A stretch of 45,605 bases of DNA from Nymphaea colorata (GCF_008831285.2 NC_045142.1:7058608-7104212), one strand, 5' to 3'. Positions 10,217-21,209 are shown, counted from the first letter of the stretch. Numbers and translations: made by a program. Notes: generated by a model from the sequence alone, not told the origin.

Positions 10217-13174
10217 GTGAGCCAACTGACCATCTCCGTTTGCTCTTTCGTCTTCTTCGTCGGTTTCCGCGCTGATTTTGATCTGAACGATTCTGTGCTT
10301 CCTTTCGATCTGGCTTTTGTTTCCACATTCCGTATTTCCTTTAGCATGATCAATGGCTTTTGAGTTTTGTGATCGGATGGTTTCCAGTAAGCGTTTCCTT
10401 TTTGTGTCTACTTTTTCTTTCGAGTTTTCGTTGTTGCGATCGGATGACGCTTTTTGCGTTTCCTTGAAAATGGACAGTTGATCTACCGTTTCGGATCGTT
10501 ATGGCTTTCCTTCCGACCTGATGACTGATGAGTTTCTTCTTTTTCTGAATGTGGCCTTCAATCTTTTATAGTGTTCATTGCCACCGGATGGTTGGTTTCA
10601 GTTTCTAGTTTTGCAGCTGTTCAATTTTTCTTCTTGCCGTGTCGGTGCGGCTAGTTTTCTTTCTCACCTGTTGTACTTCTGCTGTATCTTAACTTCTTTT
10701 CAATGTCGTTCGGTTTCCTACCCGAGGATGAGGATTACAGTATGATCGTTTATAGTTGTTTTCTTCAGCTGCTTCATCTCGAACAAAGTCTTCTTTCTCT
10801 TTTCTCTTATTTTGCTTTACGCTTTTCTTATTTCGTGTAGTTGATCAGCGAAGTGTGTTAGTCTGCTTTTCTTTTCGAGTTATATAGGTCCACACCCTCG
10901 TCTTCAACATCATTTCCTTTTTATCCATTAGTAGTTCCTTTTCCGTCAGATGTTTTAGTTCGATTCGTTTTTTGAGTTTCTTTCTCTTTGCGGAGTTGCC
11001 TTCCTTGATATCCCCGTTTTCTTTTGAAAGGGCCAGTCTCTCTCTCCCTCTCGTTGGCCTCATTGGACAAGGTGGTGTACTTTGGATAACCATGATTCCT
11101 TCTCTTTTATTTAAAGAAATTGGTATCCTGTTTTCGTGGCGAAACTCGATGAATTAATTTTCCTGTTTTTCTTCATTTCCTTTGCTGTCAGTTGTTGATT
11201 TTGCTTGCTTTATTTTGATCTATAACTTGGTAAGGCCCCCAACAAATGATCTATTTCTCGTTCATGCCTTTTCTCGTGCCCTTTTTTTGTCCCTTCGATT
11301 GTTGGAGGTCATTTCTCCAAGATTTGGTGGATATATATTTAACCTCAGTTTTTTGGAAAATTGCAAACATCCCAGTTTTTTTATAGACGGTGGCCGTACC
11401 CTGCTTCTACGAAGTTGGCCTCTCTCCTGTTCCTGCTTCGTCGTCCGCGTTACCACCCTGATCACACCGTATGGTGCTGTTTTTTTTCTCAACTTATCTT
11501 TGTTATTGTTAAGGACAAAACTGTTTTTGAGCAATTACGATAAACATTTCTTTCGAAATGATAACTTTGTTTCGAAATTAATAGCAAAATATATGTTTTC
11601 TTTCTCCTATCGGTTTCTATTATTTCTGTTGATACTTTATTCGTTTCTTTGAATTGCCTCTTAGAAGTCCACTGACATCCCCGTAACTGACGGGACAGGT
11701 GGTCTTTGAGTGTAAGCTTCTGGCCAAGCTGTTGGCCCCCTTGAAACGATTTGCACAGTAGGACCCAGTGGCGTAGCAAACGGTTTATGTCAGGGGCTCA
11801 AATAATACATTTTAATGTTTTTGTGACATTAATAATTTTTAATTATCAATAATAACAGATTTAATGGGCCAAATGTAAATGTAGTTTGCTTTTATAAACT
11901 TCGTAACGTACGAGTTACTCCCTAACGAAGTAAGCGGAAAATTTAGGAATATTCAAGTTATGAGATCTTCAACAGGGCACTTCTATGGAGTGGTCAAATT
12001 TAGGGGGGGCACTTTCAGATGTTGGTCAGGATGCACGTTTAGGAGTAGCAACGATTTCAATTCAACTAGCATTTTATATGTTGAAATATCCACTACTCGG
12101 CTTTTGCCAAATTGGGGCACGTGGTGTGCTCCTTCTTTATGCGTTGCCTCCGGTAAGACCGTAGTCACAAAAATTATTCCAGGGAGATTTCTGAATCCAA
12201 AGGTTCGTTTTTAACATTTTTCCAAAAGCTCTAAAAAGAGGAGGAAAATATTATATTAATAATAAGTTTTCTACTACTTTTCTTCCATGAACATTGATAA
12301 ACTTCCATAAAGCTCTTTAAAACATAAAAATTAAAAAATTAAAAAATTGCCATAGTATTTGCGTTATTTGGCTGACAAGGTGAGCAGGTTTAAAATGTCT
12401 GGAAGTATTAAAATATCTGAAACAATGAAAGGGAACATATTATTGGTAAAATTGTGAGCATATTATTGGTAAAATTGTATTTTCTTTTCGATCATGCTTT
12501 AAGGCTTTGTATGTCCCTGAAGAATGGATAAGAAATGAATGCAACAAGTCGGCCGCTGGTCTTTTTTGAAGACGAAGGGCGCTAATTCTGTCAAGAGGAA
12601 AACTTGTACTGAACGTTGTTGTCGATAAAGACGCTTGCTGTAGAGAATCGGTTGGCTGTTGGAAATTTCTGTAGGCGCAAGAGCGTGTCTAAATGATGGA
12701 GAGCTCTGAGACCGGGCGACTATACAATCCCCAATTCAAACAACACCAGCCATCTTTTGGGAACATTTGACAGCCTCAATAACGTTTAACCCTCACCATT
12801 CAAAACACCTGGCGAAAAATTCATTACATTCTATCTAACTTAAGACGGAGGGAAAAAAAAGGTCGCAAATGGCACAATTTTTTCCCCCCTTTTTTACTTG
12901 AACTTTCACATAATTCATCAATTTAAGGATGAAAATGGAAAATCTACGCCACTCTTGTTTTAGCAGGCAGTTGCTTCTTCAAATGATTATATCCAAATTG
13001 CTTCTACATATTTCCTGTTCTCTCGTCCCTTGCGTCTTATAATCCTCTGCTTTCGTGGATTTCAAACTTTTATGATTATGGCTGTTTGCTTGATTAACTT
13101 GAAGGTTGTCATTCCGAGTCTGGTGTTTGCTGTTCAACAATGATTTGAAGGTTCTTGTGTTACATCTTTCGCAG
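10217..13174 (+). other. Probable long 5' UTR intron of the ascorbate peroxidase gene
   Basis: Donor GTGAGC at 10217 and acceptor TTTCGCAG ending at 13174 would give a 2.96-kb intron. The first 1.4 kb is strikingly T-rich in the sense strand (TTTCTTTTTC words throughout), as expected of a transcribed plant intron. 11768-12160 looks like inserted mobile DNA. Frames inside it, including one of 156 codons at 11182-11652, are T-rich by-products. A shorter intron using an internal donor is possible. Confidence 0.45.
11768..12160 (+). mobile_element. Decayed transposon-like insertion in the 5' UTR intron
   Basis: CAGTGGCGTAGC, followed by CAGGGGCTCAAATAAT, then TTTAGGGGGGGCAC and GGGGCACGTGGTG, is the word order of a common plant repeat class whose ends read GTGGCG(T/G)AGC. 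The far terminus is degraded, so class and right boundary are uncertain. Confidence 0.35.
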
Positions 13175-13183
13175 GAAGTAATA

Positions 13184-15331
13184 ATGGGAAAAATCTACCC
13201 AACTGTTAGCGAGGAATACAAGAAGGCAATTGAGAAATGCAGGAGGAAGCTCAGAGCTGTCATTGCGGAGAAGAACTGCGCTCCCATTATCCTGCGTCTG
13301 GCGTACGTTCAGATGCCTTCATCTAAGCCACTTTGAAGCTTCCCATTATCTGCGAATCTTATACTGCATTATTTTTGTCTTGGTTAAAAATTCGCAACTG
13401 ATCCTCTTCGGTCTTCACCTTTATGTTTTTCTCAACGCCTTTTCTGACAAGGCTGGGCATTTCTTCGCAAAGACTTGTCTAGCTCCATAACTTCCCCTGC
13501 CTAAATACGAAAAAACTATTCATGGACGCGTCTCGAAATCCCACCGGCTGGTGATTTGGTCTTCCTTTCTTTATTCACTTGGTACTGAATTTTCAAAAGC
13601 ATTTGGTTTCTTCCTCTGATAAAACGTCAACTGGCATGTGACTGAAAAATGGTCTGAGTACACAGTAATTTTTCGTGGTCAAAATTGTGACGAATGTGAC
13701 TTAAAACATGGTCTGAGTACAGTAAATTTTCCTACACATGTATGTCAATTTTGCTGCTTCATATGATGGGGGAGACGTAATGATGTTGCAGATGGCACTC
13801 GGCTGGAACTTTTGATGTTAAGAGCATGACGGGAGGCCCTTTCGGTACCATCAAGAACGAACTTGCTCATGGGGCAAACGCGGGGCTCGACATTGCTGTG
13901 AGGATTTTGGAGCCAGTCAGGGATCAATTCCCATCCCTCTCTTATGCTGACTTTGTCCAGGTAAAGAGTTCGCTCCCCTTGTTGATTTACATGTCTTCAA
14001 GCTGAAAGACCAAACCAAATTCCTTTTTTTTGGCTGAAGTCGTTCATCAAACTGTTGGTTTTCTTAAAGTCTGCTTTTTACATTATCCTCTTGACAAGAA
14101 GGCGTTGAAATGCTTTGTGCCTTTTAGTTCTGTATGTCGTACAGTTCTTCATGAGCACTTCAATGTTGCAGCTGGCTGGAGTTGTTGCTGTTGAGGTCAC
14201 CGGTGGACCGGAGATTCCATTCAACCCAGGGAGACAGGTAAATTGGTCAGTGACTCAGTGGTCACTTTAAGACGTCCAGATTTTGGCTTGCCTTGAAGCT
14301 GGCACTGCATTGGCACTGCATTGGTGTGTATTACGGCTCTAACTGTGTAGACACTTTTACAGGACAAGACTGAGGCTGCCGTGGAAGGCCGACTTCCAGA
14401 TGCCACCAAGGGTACGTATATGATATGCTATCGAACTAAAGCCTGATTGCTTGCCTGTGGGCTACAAAACTGATCGCTGTTATGCTTTTTCTTCAACGCT
14501 TTCCAGGTTCTGATCACCTGAGAGTTGTCTTCAAGGAGCAGATGGGTCTGTCTGATCAGGACATTGTTGCCTTGTCGGGAGGACACACTTTGGTAACCAT
14601 CCTCCATTCTCTTCTAGAAAACATTAGAGGTCATCTTTATTAAATGCTGCTTAGACCTCATTGATTTTTTTCAGGCGTATAGACCTATGTGTTAGTATAT
14701 AGTGTTGGCATTTTTTTGAATGCTTGGTTGATACTGCAGGGAAGATGCCACAAGGAGCGATCTGGATTCGAGGGAGCTTGGACAGAGAACCCATTGATCT
14801 TTGACAACAGCTACTTCAAGTAATCTGCCGTGGTCTTTTCTCTTCGTCTTCTTCCTCCTTGCGTTCTTGTTTTTTGAAGTGCGTTACGGATGAGGTAGTT
14901 TGAATTTAGTAAATGATTCTCAACGTGCGTTGCGTGTACAGGGAGTTGCTGAGCGGGGAGAAGGCTGGGCTGCTTCAGCTTCCATCAGACAAGGCCCTTC
15001 TGTCGGACCCAGTTTTCCGTCCTTTCGTGGAGAAGTACGCAGCGGTAGGTGTTCGATTCCATCGAATCCTGGTCCCTCTGATGCTTGTTAGAGAAAGGCA
15101 TGTAACTCTGCATACAATTTCCGCGTCACAATTTATGGATTCTGTTGGCCTTTTTTGTCGCAGGATGAGGATGCTTTCTTTGATGGCTATGCTGAGGCCC
15201 ACCTGAAGCTCTCCGAGCTTGGGTAAGTAAAGTTTTTTTCCTTCCTTCTATGCTTTTGTTCTGTGCCCGAAAACACTTCTAGTATTGATTTCTATTTTTG
15301 ACGCGCTTTAATCAGATTCGCCAACGCCTGA
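13184..15331 (+). CDS. APX: Cytosolic L-ascorbate peroxidase, nine coding exons, 248 aa
   Basis: Haem peroxidase of the class I plant family; it reduces hydrogen peroxide to water using ascorbate in the ascorbate-glutathione cycle. Coding exons: 13184-13302, 13792-13960, 14172-14237, 14363-14411, 14507-14592, 14740-14819, 14942-15044, 15164-15222, 15316-15331. All introns are GT-AG and the phases join into 249 codons including TGA. The start begins [19 protein letters not shown], the usual family N-terminus. Distal-pocket Arg38, Trp41 and His42 lie in LRLAWHSAGTF. The proximal ligand His161 is in [12 protein letters not shown], with Trp177 and Asp206 completing the triad. Arg170 in HKERSGF is the ascorbate-contact arginine, and Lys30 and Cys32 are present. 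No transit peptide, C-terminal membrane anchor or peroxisomal extension is seen, so the cytosolic class fits; cytosolic enzymes are about 250 aa. The usual proline-rich PEPPPEGR is replaced by TEAAVEGR. All catalytic residues are intact. Confidence 0.97.
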
Positions 15332-15660
15332 ATTCGAAAGACTTGGCGGTGCAAGGAATGGTTACTGGTGACGGTGTCGCTTGCTTCTTTTTGCTTGGGT
15401 GGGACGGCTACATGGGGGTTCGTTTTCTGGGAAAAGGGTCTTGGTACATTGTAATAAGAATATGTGGACGGATGCGTACAAATGTTGTTAGATATTATCA
15501 TTGTTCAGCCTGCGGTCTCTTCTGTTCAGCATGTCTACTTTCACTTTTGCTTTCTCCCTCTATCTGTTGCATACGGAATATTTGTTCTCTGTCGCCGCCA
15601 GTGTTTAGCTGATGCCCGTCGACAGCATATAATAGCTTTACTTTGTTTTCCCTATTGACG
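15332..15660 (+). other. Probable 3' UTR of ascorbate peroxidase
   Basis: Follows the TGA at 15329-15331. GT-rich sequence with TTGTAATAAG near 15448 could serve as a weak polyadenylation signal; the true cleavage site cannot be placed. Confidence 0.45.
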
Positions 15661-16222
15661 GAGGAATCCCTTTATTGGTCAGCCGACTTGATTTGTCCGT
15701 CTTATGAGACGCGTACCCGAATGTGTTGCAAAGCTTGTATGGTGCGAGGTTAGCACCCGACTAGCCGACACTTGTTTCGAGCTTTGTTCTTTTTTTCCTC
15801 ACAAAGGTATCTCTATTTGAGTCAGTTTCCAAGGATTTGGTGTAAAGAGATATGGGACGGCGTAGTATTATGCATTTCCAATCATACGCCCTTTTTTTTT
15901 TTCAACTACATGCAGAAACATAGAAAGCCATGGTTTGAGACAATCGCCCAATAAGCGTGAGGCATACGGTTGAAAAATGTAGAGAGCATGTTCTACGTTC
16001 GACAACCAAACCGGCACCAACAAATTTTTTCTTAAATGTTCAAGGGAAATCAACGAGGGTAGTGAAGGTAAATTGCATCTACAAAAGCATGCATGCTAAT
16101 ACTTTTACAAAAATACAATTTTTAAATAATGTGACTTGTCATTGGTGTTGTATAAATGAACGGGGCAAAAAAGTGAAGCCTTTATCAGAATTTTACGGTC
16201 TTCCGCCTTGAGAGGGAGAGCC
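15661..16222. other. Intergenic, no gene seen
   Basis: Short frames only, with no recognised motif. Confidence 0.45.
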
Positions 16223-16230
16223 TGGGTGGC

Positions 16231-16770
16231 TAGGGCTGCACACGAGCCGAGTCGAGCTCGAGTTTCATTACTTTAACTCGATCTCGACTCGAGAAATTGT
16301 TTTAAAGCTCGAGCGGCTTGACTTTTTATTTCTCCTTCAAATGCGGTTCATTTTACAAGTCCAGAGAGAAATCGGCGTGGGGGAGGGGGAGAAAAGAGAA
16401 AAAGGGAGGGAAAAAGAAAAAAAAAAGAGGGAGGAAAGAAAAATGAGAGAGAAAAAGGTGTGCGTGGGGAGAAGAGAAAATGTAGAGAAAAAAAAAGAAA
16501 GGAAAAAAATGAAAGGGAAAGAAAACTAAATGGAAACAAAAAAAGAAAAAAGGGAGGAAAGAAAAATGAGACGAAAAAAAAAAACGAAATGAAAATAAAA
16601 ACAAAAAATCTAAAAAAAAAATTAAAATCAAGTCGAGTTCTTCGTTTATTTACTCGAGCTTAACTTTCAGCTCGAACTCGACTCGTTTATAAACAAGTCG
16701 AGTTCGAGCCGAGCTTAGTCGAGCGAGTTCGAGTCGAGCCCGAATTGGCTCGACTAGTTGTGCAGCCCGA
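16231..16770. mobile_element. hAT-like MITE, CGAGCTCGA-rich family (family 2), best copy
   Basis: A 540-bp element with termini TAGGGCTGCACA and, inverted, TCGGGCTGCACA (11 of 12 match). Flanks TGGGTGGC (16223-16230) and TAGGTGGC (16771-16778) agree at 7 of 8, an hAT-type duplication. Both subterminal regions are dense in CGAGTCGAG/CTCGAACTCG. The centre, about 16360-16625, is almost purely purine (GAAA/GGGA words) and gives spurious Lys/Arg/Glu-rich frames, with Phe/Ser/Leu-rich frames on the other strand. No transposase is present. Confidence 0.75.
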
Positions 16771-16839
16771 TAGGTGGCTGGTCTGCGTTTATGAGTGGAG
16801 ACAGCGTACCCCATCCCATAAACCAGATTAAAGACCCAT

Positions 16840-16940
16840 CAACCAATACTGACATTTCGCCATCAATAAAGCTGCACCCTCGGGAATTGAACGAGGGACC
16901 GGCCCATTACCGCGCATCGACCTGACCAGATAAGCTAGCA
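16840..16940 (-). mobile_element. tRNA-derived SINE-like head or tRNA relic
   Basis: On the - strand, TAGCTTATCTGG (16926-16937) matches the polymerase III A box at 11 of 12 positions. CGTTCAATTCC (16883-16893) matches the B box at 10 of 11. The 32-bp spacing is tRNA-like. The inferred T-arm (CCCTCG / CGAGGG) pairs but the loop is too long, and an acceptor stem is not convincing, so a working tRNA gene is unlikely. A SINE head or dead tRNA copy fits better. Confidence 0.4.
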
Positions 16941-16944
16941 TCGT

Positions 16945-17559
16945 TTGGATAGAGAGGGAGATGGAGAGACGATTTCTTGAAACTTAATTACCCAAACTTA
17001 TCACTTTGTTTCAGGAGGCGTCGGTCCTTAATCAAATCGTAAACGATCTTATGAATAAGTTTGTCGATTATGCAATAGCAATGTCCAATTCCACCATGGT
17101 AGGTCTCTGAGCACAGTAGATCCATGTCCAGTTCGCGTCTACTTCCCGGATTCCTATGCAGTTCAAACCATACTCACTCTAGACTGGATACTCATATCGA
17201 TCAACCCCGAATGTGTGATATATAGTTTGACTTTTTCATAAGGTTTTGACCCAAAATTCATTTTGGGCAGGGACACAAAATGCACGTTTCTAGCCCCAGT
17301 TATAACTTCTCAACCTCTAGTCAACTATGTTGAAATTGAAATTATGTGTTCCAGCTAGTCCAAAGTCCAAGTAGAAATTTAACTAAAACCTTATACACAA
17401 GGATTTCATATATTAGATAAACTTACAAGCCACATTTTATCGCAAAACCGGCAAATAATGTGAATTCTACTTTTAAAAATAAAAAACTATATTTTTAGCT
17501 CAATTACTTGTGATTTGCAATTATTTAGTTACTTTTGAAAATTTCATTTTATACCTTGT
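16945..17559. other. Intergenic, no gene seen
   Basis: AT-rich with no recognised feature. Confidence 0.4.
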
Positions 17560-18880
17560 AGTAAAAGTTAAAATATCGTGGGGTGTTTCACATGTAGTGA
17601 AAGTGAAAATTTGGTTTAATATGCTACCTTGTAAACAAGCTTACATCATGGGCATTGATGAAAAAGGTATATCCTCAAAACAACCTGTAAGAAATGATAT
17701 TTTTACTTAAATTTACTTATACATAATAAGTGCGAGTAACAAACAATGACTAATATTATAACATTTGTACCAAAAAAGTCAAATGCATATTGTGGGTAAT
17801 AGATTGCGAATTACCTTGGGTTCTAAATCACATTGGAATCCTCAAAAGATAATGCACATGTTGATACGTGCGAACTCCATCACACCGTCTTAGCTATAAA
17901 ATAAGGTAGAAACTGACATTTTGATATTTTATTAATACATTGGTCAATACTTTATAGGGACTAGACCAACCAATGCCGATCGAAATATTGCATGTGCATG
18001 CATGGACAAAGTTCTGAGGCTGTCACATTCAAATTTGGATCTAGATATCCATTTTCTAATGTTTATTATCTGATAAAGGTCATATATATGGATCAGATTT
18101 AGAAGTCTAATTCATGGTCATATCAGTTTTGATCAACATCTAAGTCACGTTTCCCTGCAAAATTTGATGAAAATGTTAAGGTTTCATGAAATGGCCTGCA
18201 TTAATGTGCGGCACGAGTTCCCACACAAAATTTAGTTTTGTACCAATTAGGGATAAAGAGTTCTATCCTCTAGGCAACTATAAATAGAGAGGACAAGCAA
18301 GAAGTCGTGGCACCAAATGCCAAGACAAAGAGCCTGTGCTAGAGATGGGGAAGACCCTAACCCCCTGCTATGCTCTTTGGTTGGAAAGGTGGTTGCTTGG
18401 CCAAAATTTAGTCCGGATTAGATCTGTGTTAGGTTAAGCTTTAATGGGTCTATATCAGATCTTATTTGTTCCCAAGCAGTATTGGGGAGCAACTCTTTTA
18501 TGGCTAAAGGCCACTTGTGACAAACTAATGCATAGACTCCAAGGGTGTTGGGTATTTCCCTCTCTCTTTACTTTTCTTTTCTTTTTTGCTTTATTTTTAT
18601 TTTTTTGCTTTATTATTTGGTGTGTGATTAAATTAGTTTGCTATCCCTTTATCCAAACCATAGTTTTTTGTTTTCTTTTTGCCTTTTTGTTATTCTCCTG
18701 GTTAGGTTTAGTTTATTTAGGCTTAGCAACTGCGCTAAATGCCCAAGGATCTAATTAAGATATGAGTAAGCACTCTTACACGCATGAGATTACAATCTTT
18801 CCCAGGCAGACAATGCTATATCAATTCATGTACCCAAATGCAGTTCCCTTAAGTCCCAATGCAATCTCTCTCTCTAGTCC
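17560..18880 (+). repeat. ~1.3-kb dispersed repeat with TATA box, copy A
   Basis: Matches the reverse complement of 43780-45080 over essentially its whole length in the same order. Shared landmarks are ACTTAAATTTACTT, ATAA(G/A)TGCGAGTAAC, TCAAATGCATATTG, TTCTAAATCACATTGGAATC, CTATAAATAGAGAGG, a GGCACCAAAT word, TATTTCCCTCTCTCTTT/CATTTCCCTCTCTCTTT and CCAAGGATC. A plant-type TATA box about 300 bp into the more conserved half and a CT-rich downstream part suggest a promoter-bearing unit such as a solo LTR. No TG...CA ends or target duplication could be fixed. The frame at 18444-18758 has no recognised domain. Confidence 0.6.
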
Positions 18881-19729
18881 TTGATAAATGAGGGTTATTT
18901 ATAGAAGTTCCTACGAACAAGGAACCAAGACAAAGTGCGGTTGACTACCATTTGGAATAATTTTTTTTGTGGTTTTGTCACTTTTATTATCTGGATTTGG
19001 ACTCACAAAAGAAAAGGTGGACCAGTACACTAGATGGTTACAATTAAATTAGTGTAAAAGGAGGTATGATATGACTATCAAGTAAATAATTAATAACAAA
19101 TCCAAATTCAATCTTTAAAAGTTAACAGATATAGATGGTAGACCACTGAAATTGTAAATCTTGCAGGTAATAATCCAATTTCATTGGAAACAAAGCTGAT
19201 TCGGCAAGCGAAAGGTCACTTAATTATATACTATTAAACTAAATCTGATGCCAACGCAAAACTGGTCGTTAGGCCTTCATTTGATAGTTGAGTATATATA
19301 CATATATATGGTTAGTTTGTCCCACTCCATGAGAGAAGCATCTAGATAGACATAAAAAAAACATAATCAATGATATATACGGATTGGATTTGCTTAGATA
19401 TACCTATTACCATATTCAAAATACTGCCTAATTCTTGAATACAAACTGTGTATGGACCGAATGAGCTCGTCGTTCCATGACCTGTTTTATTGTTCTCATG
19501 TTTTTCTTTTCTTTCAACTCTTTGGCCGCCCTCTCGCAGTAGCTTGTCGTGTTCTCTAATTCTTTACACAAAAATTTTCTCTTTTACAGTCAGTCCTACT
19601 GCTTTTTTGGTTAAAGCATCCATCAAGGACGTCCATGGTTGCTACTTGACGATGATCGATCGGTCTTCGTTTTGGAAGGCGTGTCTAACAGAGTAGTTAT
19701 TAATGTTCGACCGGATTATATATCTAATT
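18881..19729. other. Intergenic, no gene seen
   Basis: A short stretch at 19413-19437 (AAAATACTGCCTAATTCTTG) repeats a word from the palindrome arm at 19730-20718. Nothing else is recognised. Confidence 0.4.
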
Positions 19730-20718
19730 CTGACAGACATCCAGATCTAGTCACGAGCGCGTAGGGAGTTGAATTCCCTGTTGTTCATGATATAATTGGT
19801 TCATGATCAGTTAACCTAAGTTTGAGTTCATTAATTAGGCAGTATTTGGAACATCGTTATAACAATAGGATGGCACACAAAAAAGTTAATCGGTTGCTAA
19901 TAAATAGCATGGACGCACAAATGATAATGGAATACCAACAATAGCACCAGCACCCAAGATGAAAATGGAGTACTAACAATAGCATGGCGCACAAAAATGA
20001 TAATGCAATTGTTGTTACTATTACTAACAAGTCCAATGTGTATCTAATTTGTGCGCTTTGTCAGACAGCATTCACATGGTACACGGAAAGATAATGAAAA
20101 TGTTATTACTATTACTAATAATTCCATTGTATATATATATATATATATATACATATATATATCTTTTTGTGGGCTTTGCTAGACATGGCATTCCATGGAA
20201 TTGTGTTGACTAGTATTATATATATATATATGTCTCTGTCCCATATAATGTCTGATAAATCGCACAAAAAAATGATGGAATGGTATGTTTGGTAAAGCCC
20301 GCAAAAAAATATATGTACAATGGAATTGTTAGTAATAGTAATAACATTTTCATTATCTTTCCGTGTACCATGTGAATGCTGTCTGACAAATCGCACAAAG
20401 AAGATACAAAGTGGAATTGTTAGTAATAGTAACAACAATTGCATTATCATTTTTGTGCGCCATGGTATTGTTAGTACTCCATTTTCATCTTGTGTGCTGG
20501 TGCTATTGTTGGTATTCCATTATCATTTGTGCGTCCATGCTATTTATTAGCAACCGATTAACTTTTTTGTGTGCCATCCTATTGTTATAACGATGTTCCA
20601 AATACTGCCTAATTATTGAACTCAAACTTAGGTTAATTGATCATGAACCAATTATATCATGAACAACAGGGAATTCAACTCCCCAAGTGCATGTAACTAG
20701 ATCTGGATGTCTATCAGA
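19730..20718. repeat. Near-perfect palindrome, arms about 450 bp
   Basis: The left arm (19730 to about 20198) and right arm (about 20272-20718) are reverse complements along almost their whole length. Paired words include GACATCCAGATCTAG, GGAGTTGAATTCCCTG, TTGTTCATGATATAATTGG, AGGCAGTATTTGGAACATCG and GTTATTACTATTACTAA. About 70 bp of TA-rich sequence separates the arms. Within each arm the words GCGCACAAAAATGATAATG and AACAATAGCA recur. A transcript across it would fold into a hairpin of several hundred base pairs. No coding sequence is seen. Confidence 0.9.
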
Positions 20719-20754
20719 GTGGGATATTTTGAACATGGTTATAGAAACTGCAGG

Positions 20755-21000
20755 GGCGCACAAAATGATAAAGGGTTACTAACAATAGCACGGGCGCACA
20801 AAATGATAATGCTTGCGTGGTGCATGAAAATGGTGTTGTTACTATTACTAATATTCAGTCACTTGTCATTTTGACACACAAAAGAATAATGAAATTGTTA
20901 TTACTATTACTAGCAATTCCATTGTATGTATATCTTTTTGAGCGCTTTGCCACTTGCCAGACAAAGCATTCCACTATCATTTTGGGCGGTTTGTTAGACA
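20755..21000 (+). repeat. Third, direct copy of the palindrome arm
   Basis: GCGCACAAAATGATAATG, GTTACTATTACTAA, CAATTCCATTGTATGTATAT and CTTTTTGAGCGCTTTGCC follow the order seen in the left arm at about 19980-20190, with more divergence. Confidence 0.7.
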
Positions 21001-21077
21001 TTTCATGGAAGGTCTACGTCTGCATGTGCAAGAGGGAAGCTACGTATATATATTGTTCAACACAGTTCCATCAGTTT

Positions 21078-21170
21078 GACATGTCTAGCAAGAACAAGGG
21101 GGCGCAGGGACGTGTCTAGCAAGAACAAGGGGCGCAGGGACGTGTCTAGCAAGATCAAGGGTGCACTAGG
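21078..21170 (+). repeat. Three ~31-bp tandem repeats
   Basis: GAC(A/G)TGTCTAGCAAGA(A/T)CAAGG units at 21078-21108, 21109-21138 and 21139-21170 lie 40 bp before the ATG of the small membrane-protein gene, so they probably sit in its promoter or leader. Confidence 0.85.
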
Positions 21171-21209
21171 GAGGGTACTAGGGAGTGTACAGAAGATATA
21201 TATTTATCA

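Noticed and set aside
11182-11652. 156-codon + strand frame as a gene
   Set aside because: Lies in the T-rich probable 5' UTR intron of ascorbate peroxidase; the Phe/Leu/Ser composition reflects base bias.
16341-16663. Lys/Glu-rich and Phe/Ser-rich proteins
   Set aside because: Translations of the purine-only core of a MITE.
16830-16940. Functional tRNA gene on the - strand
   Set aside because: A and B boxes are good but no acceptor stem or proper T-loop forms.
18444-18758. Membrane protein of 104 codons rich in Phe
   Set aside because: It is part of the 1.3-kb dispersed repeat; the matching region at 43.8-44.2 kb does not keep the frame.
20115-20450. Frames of 60-111 codons in the palindrome
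   Set aside because: They arise on both strands from the inverted repeat and TA tracts and have no protein features.
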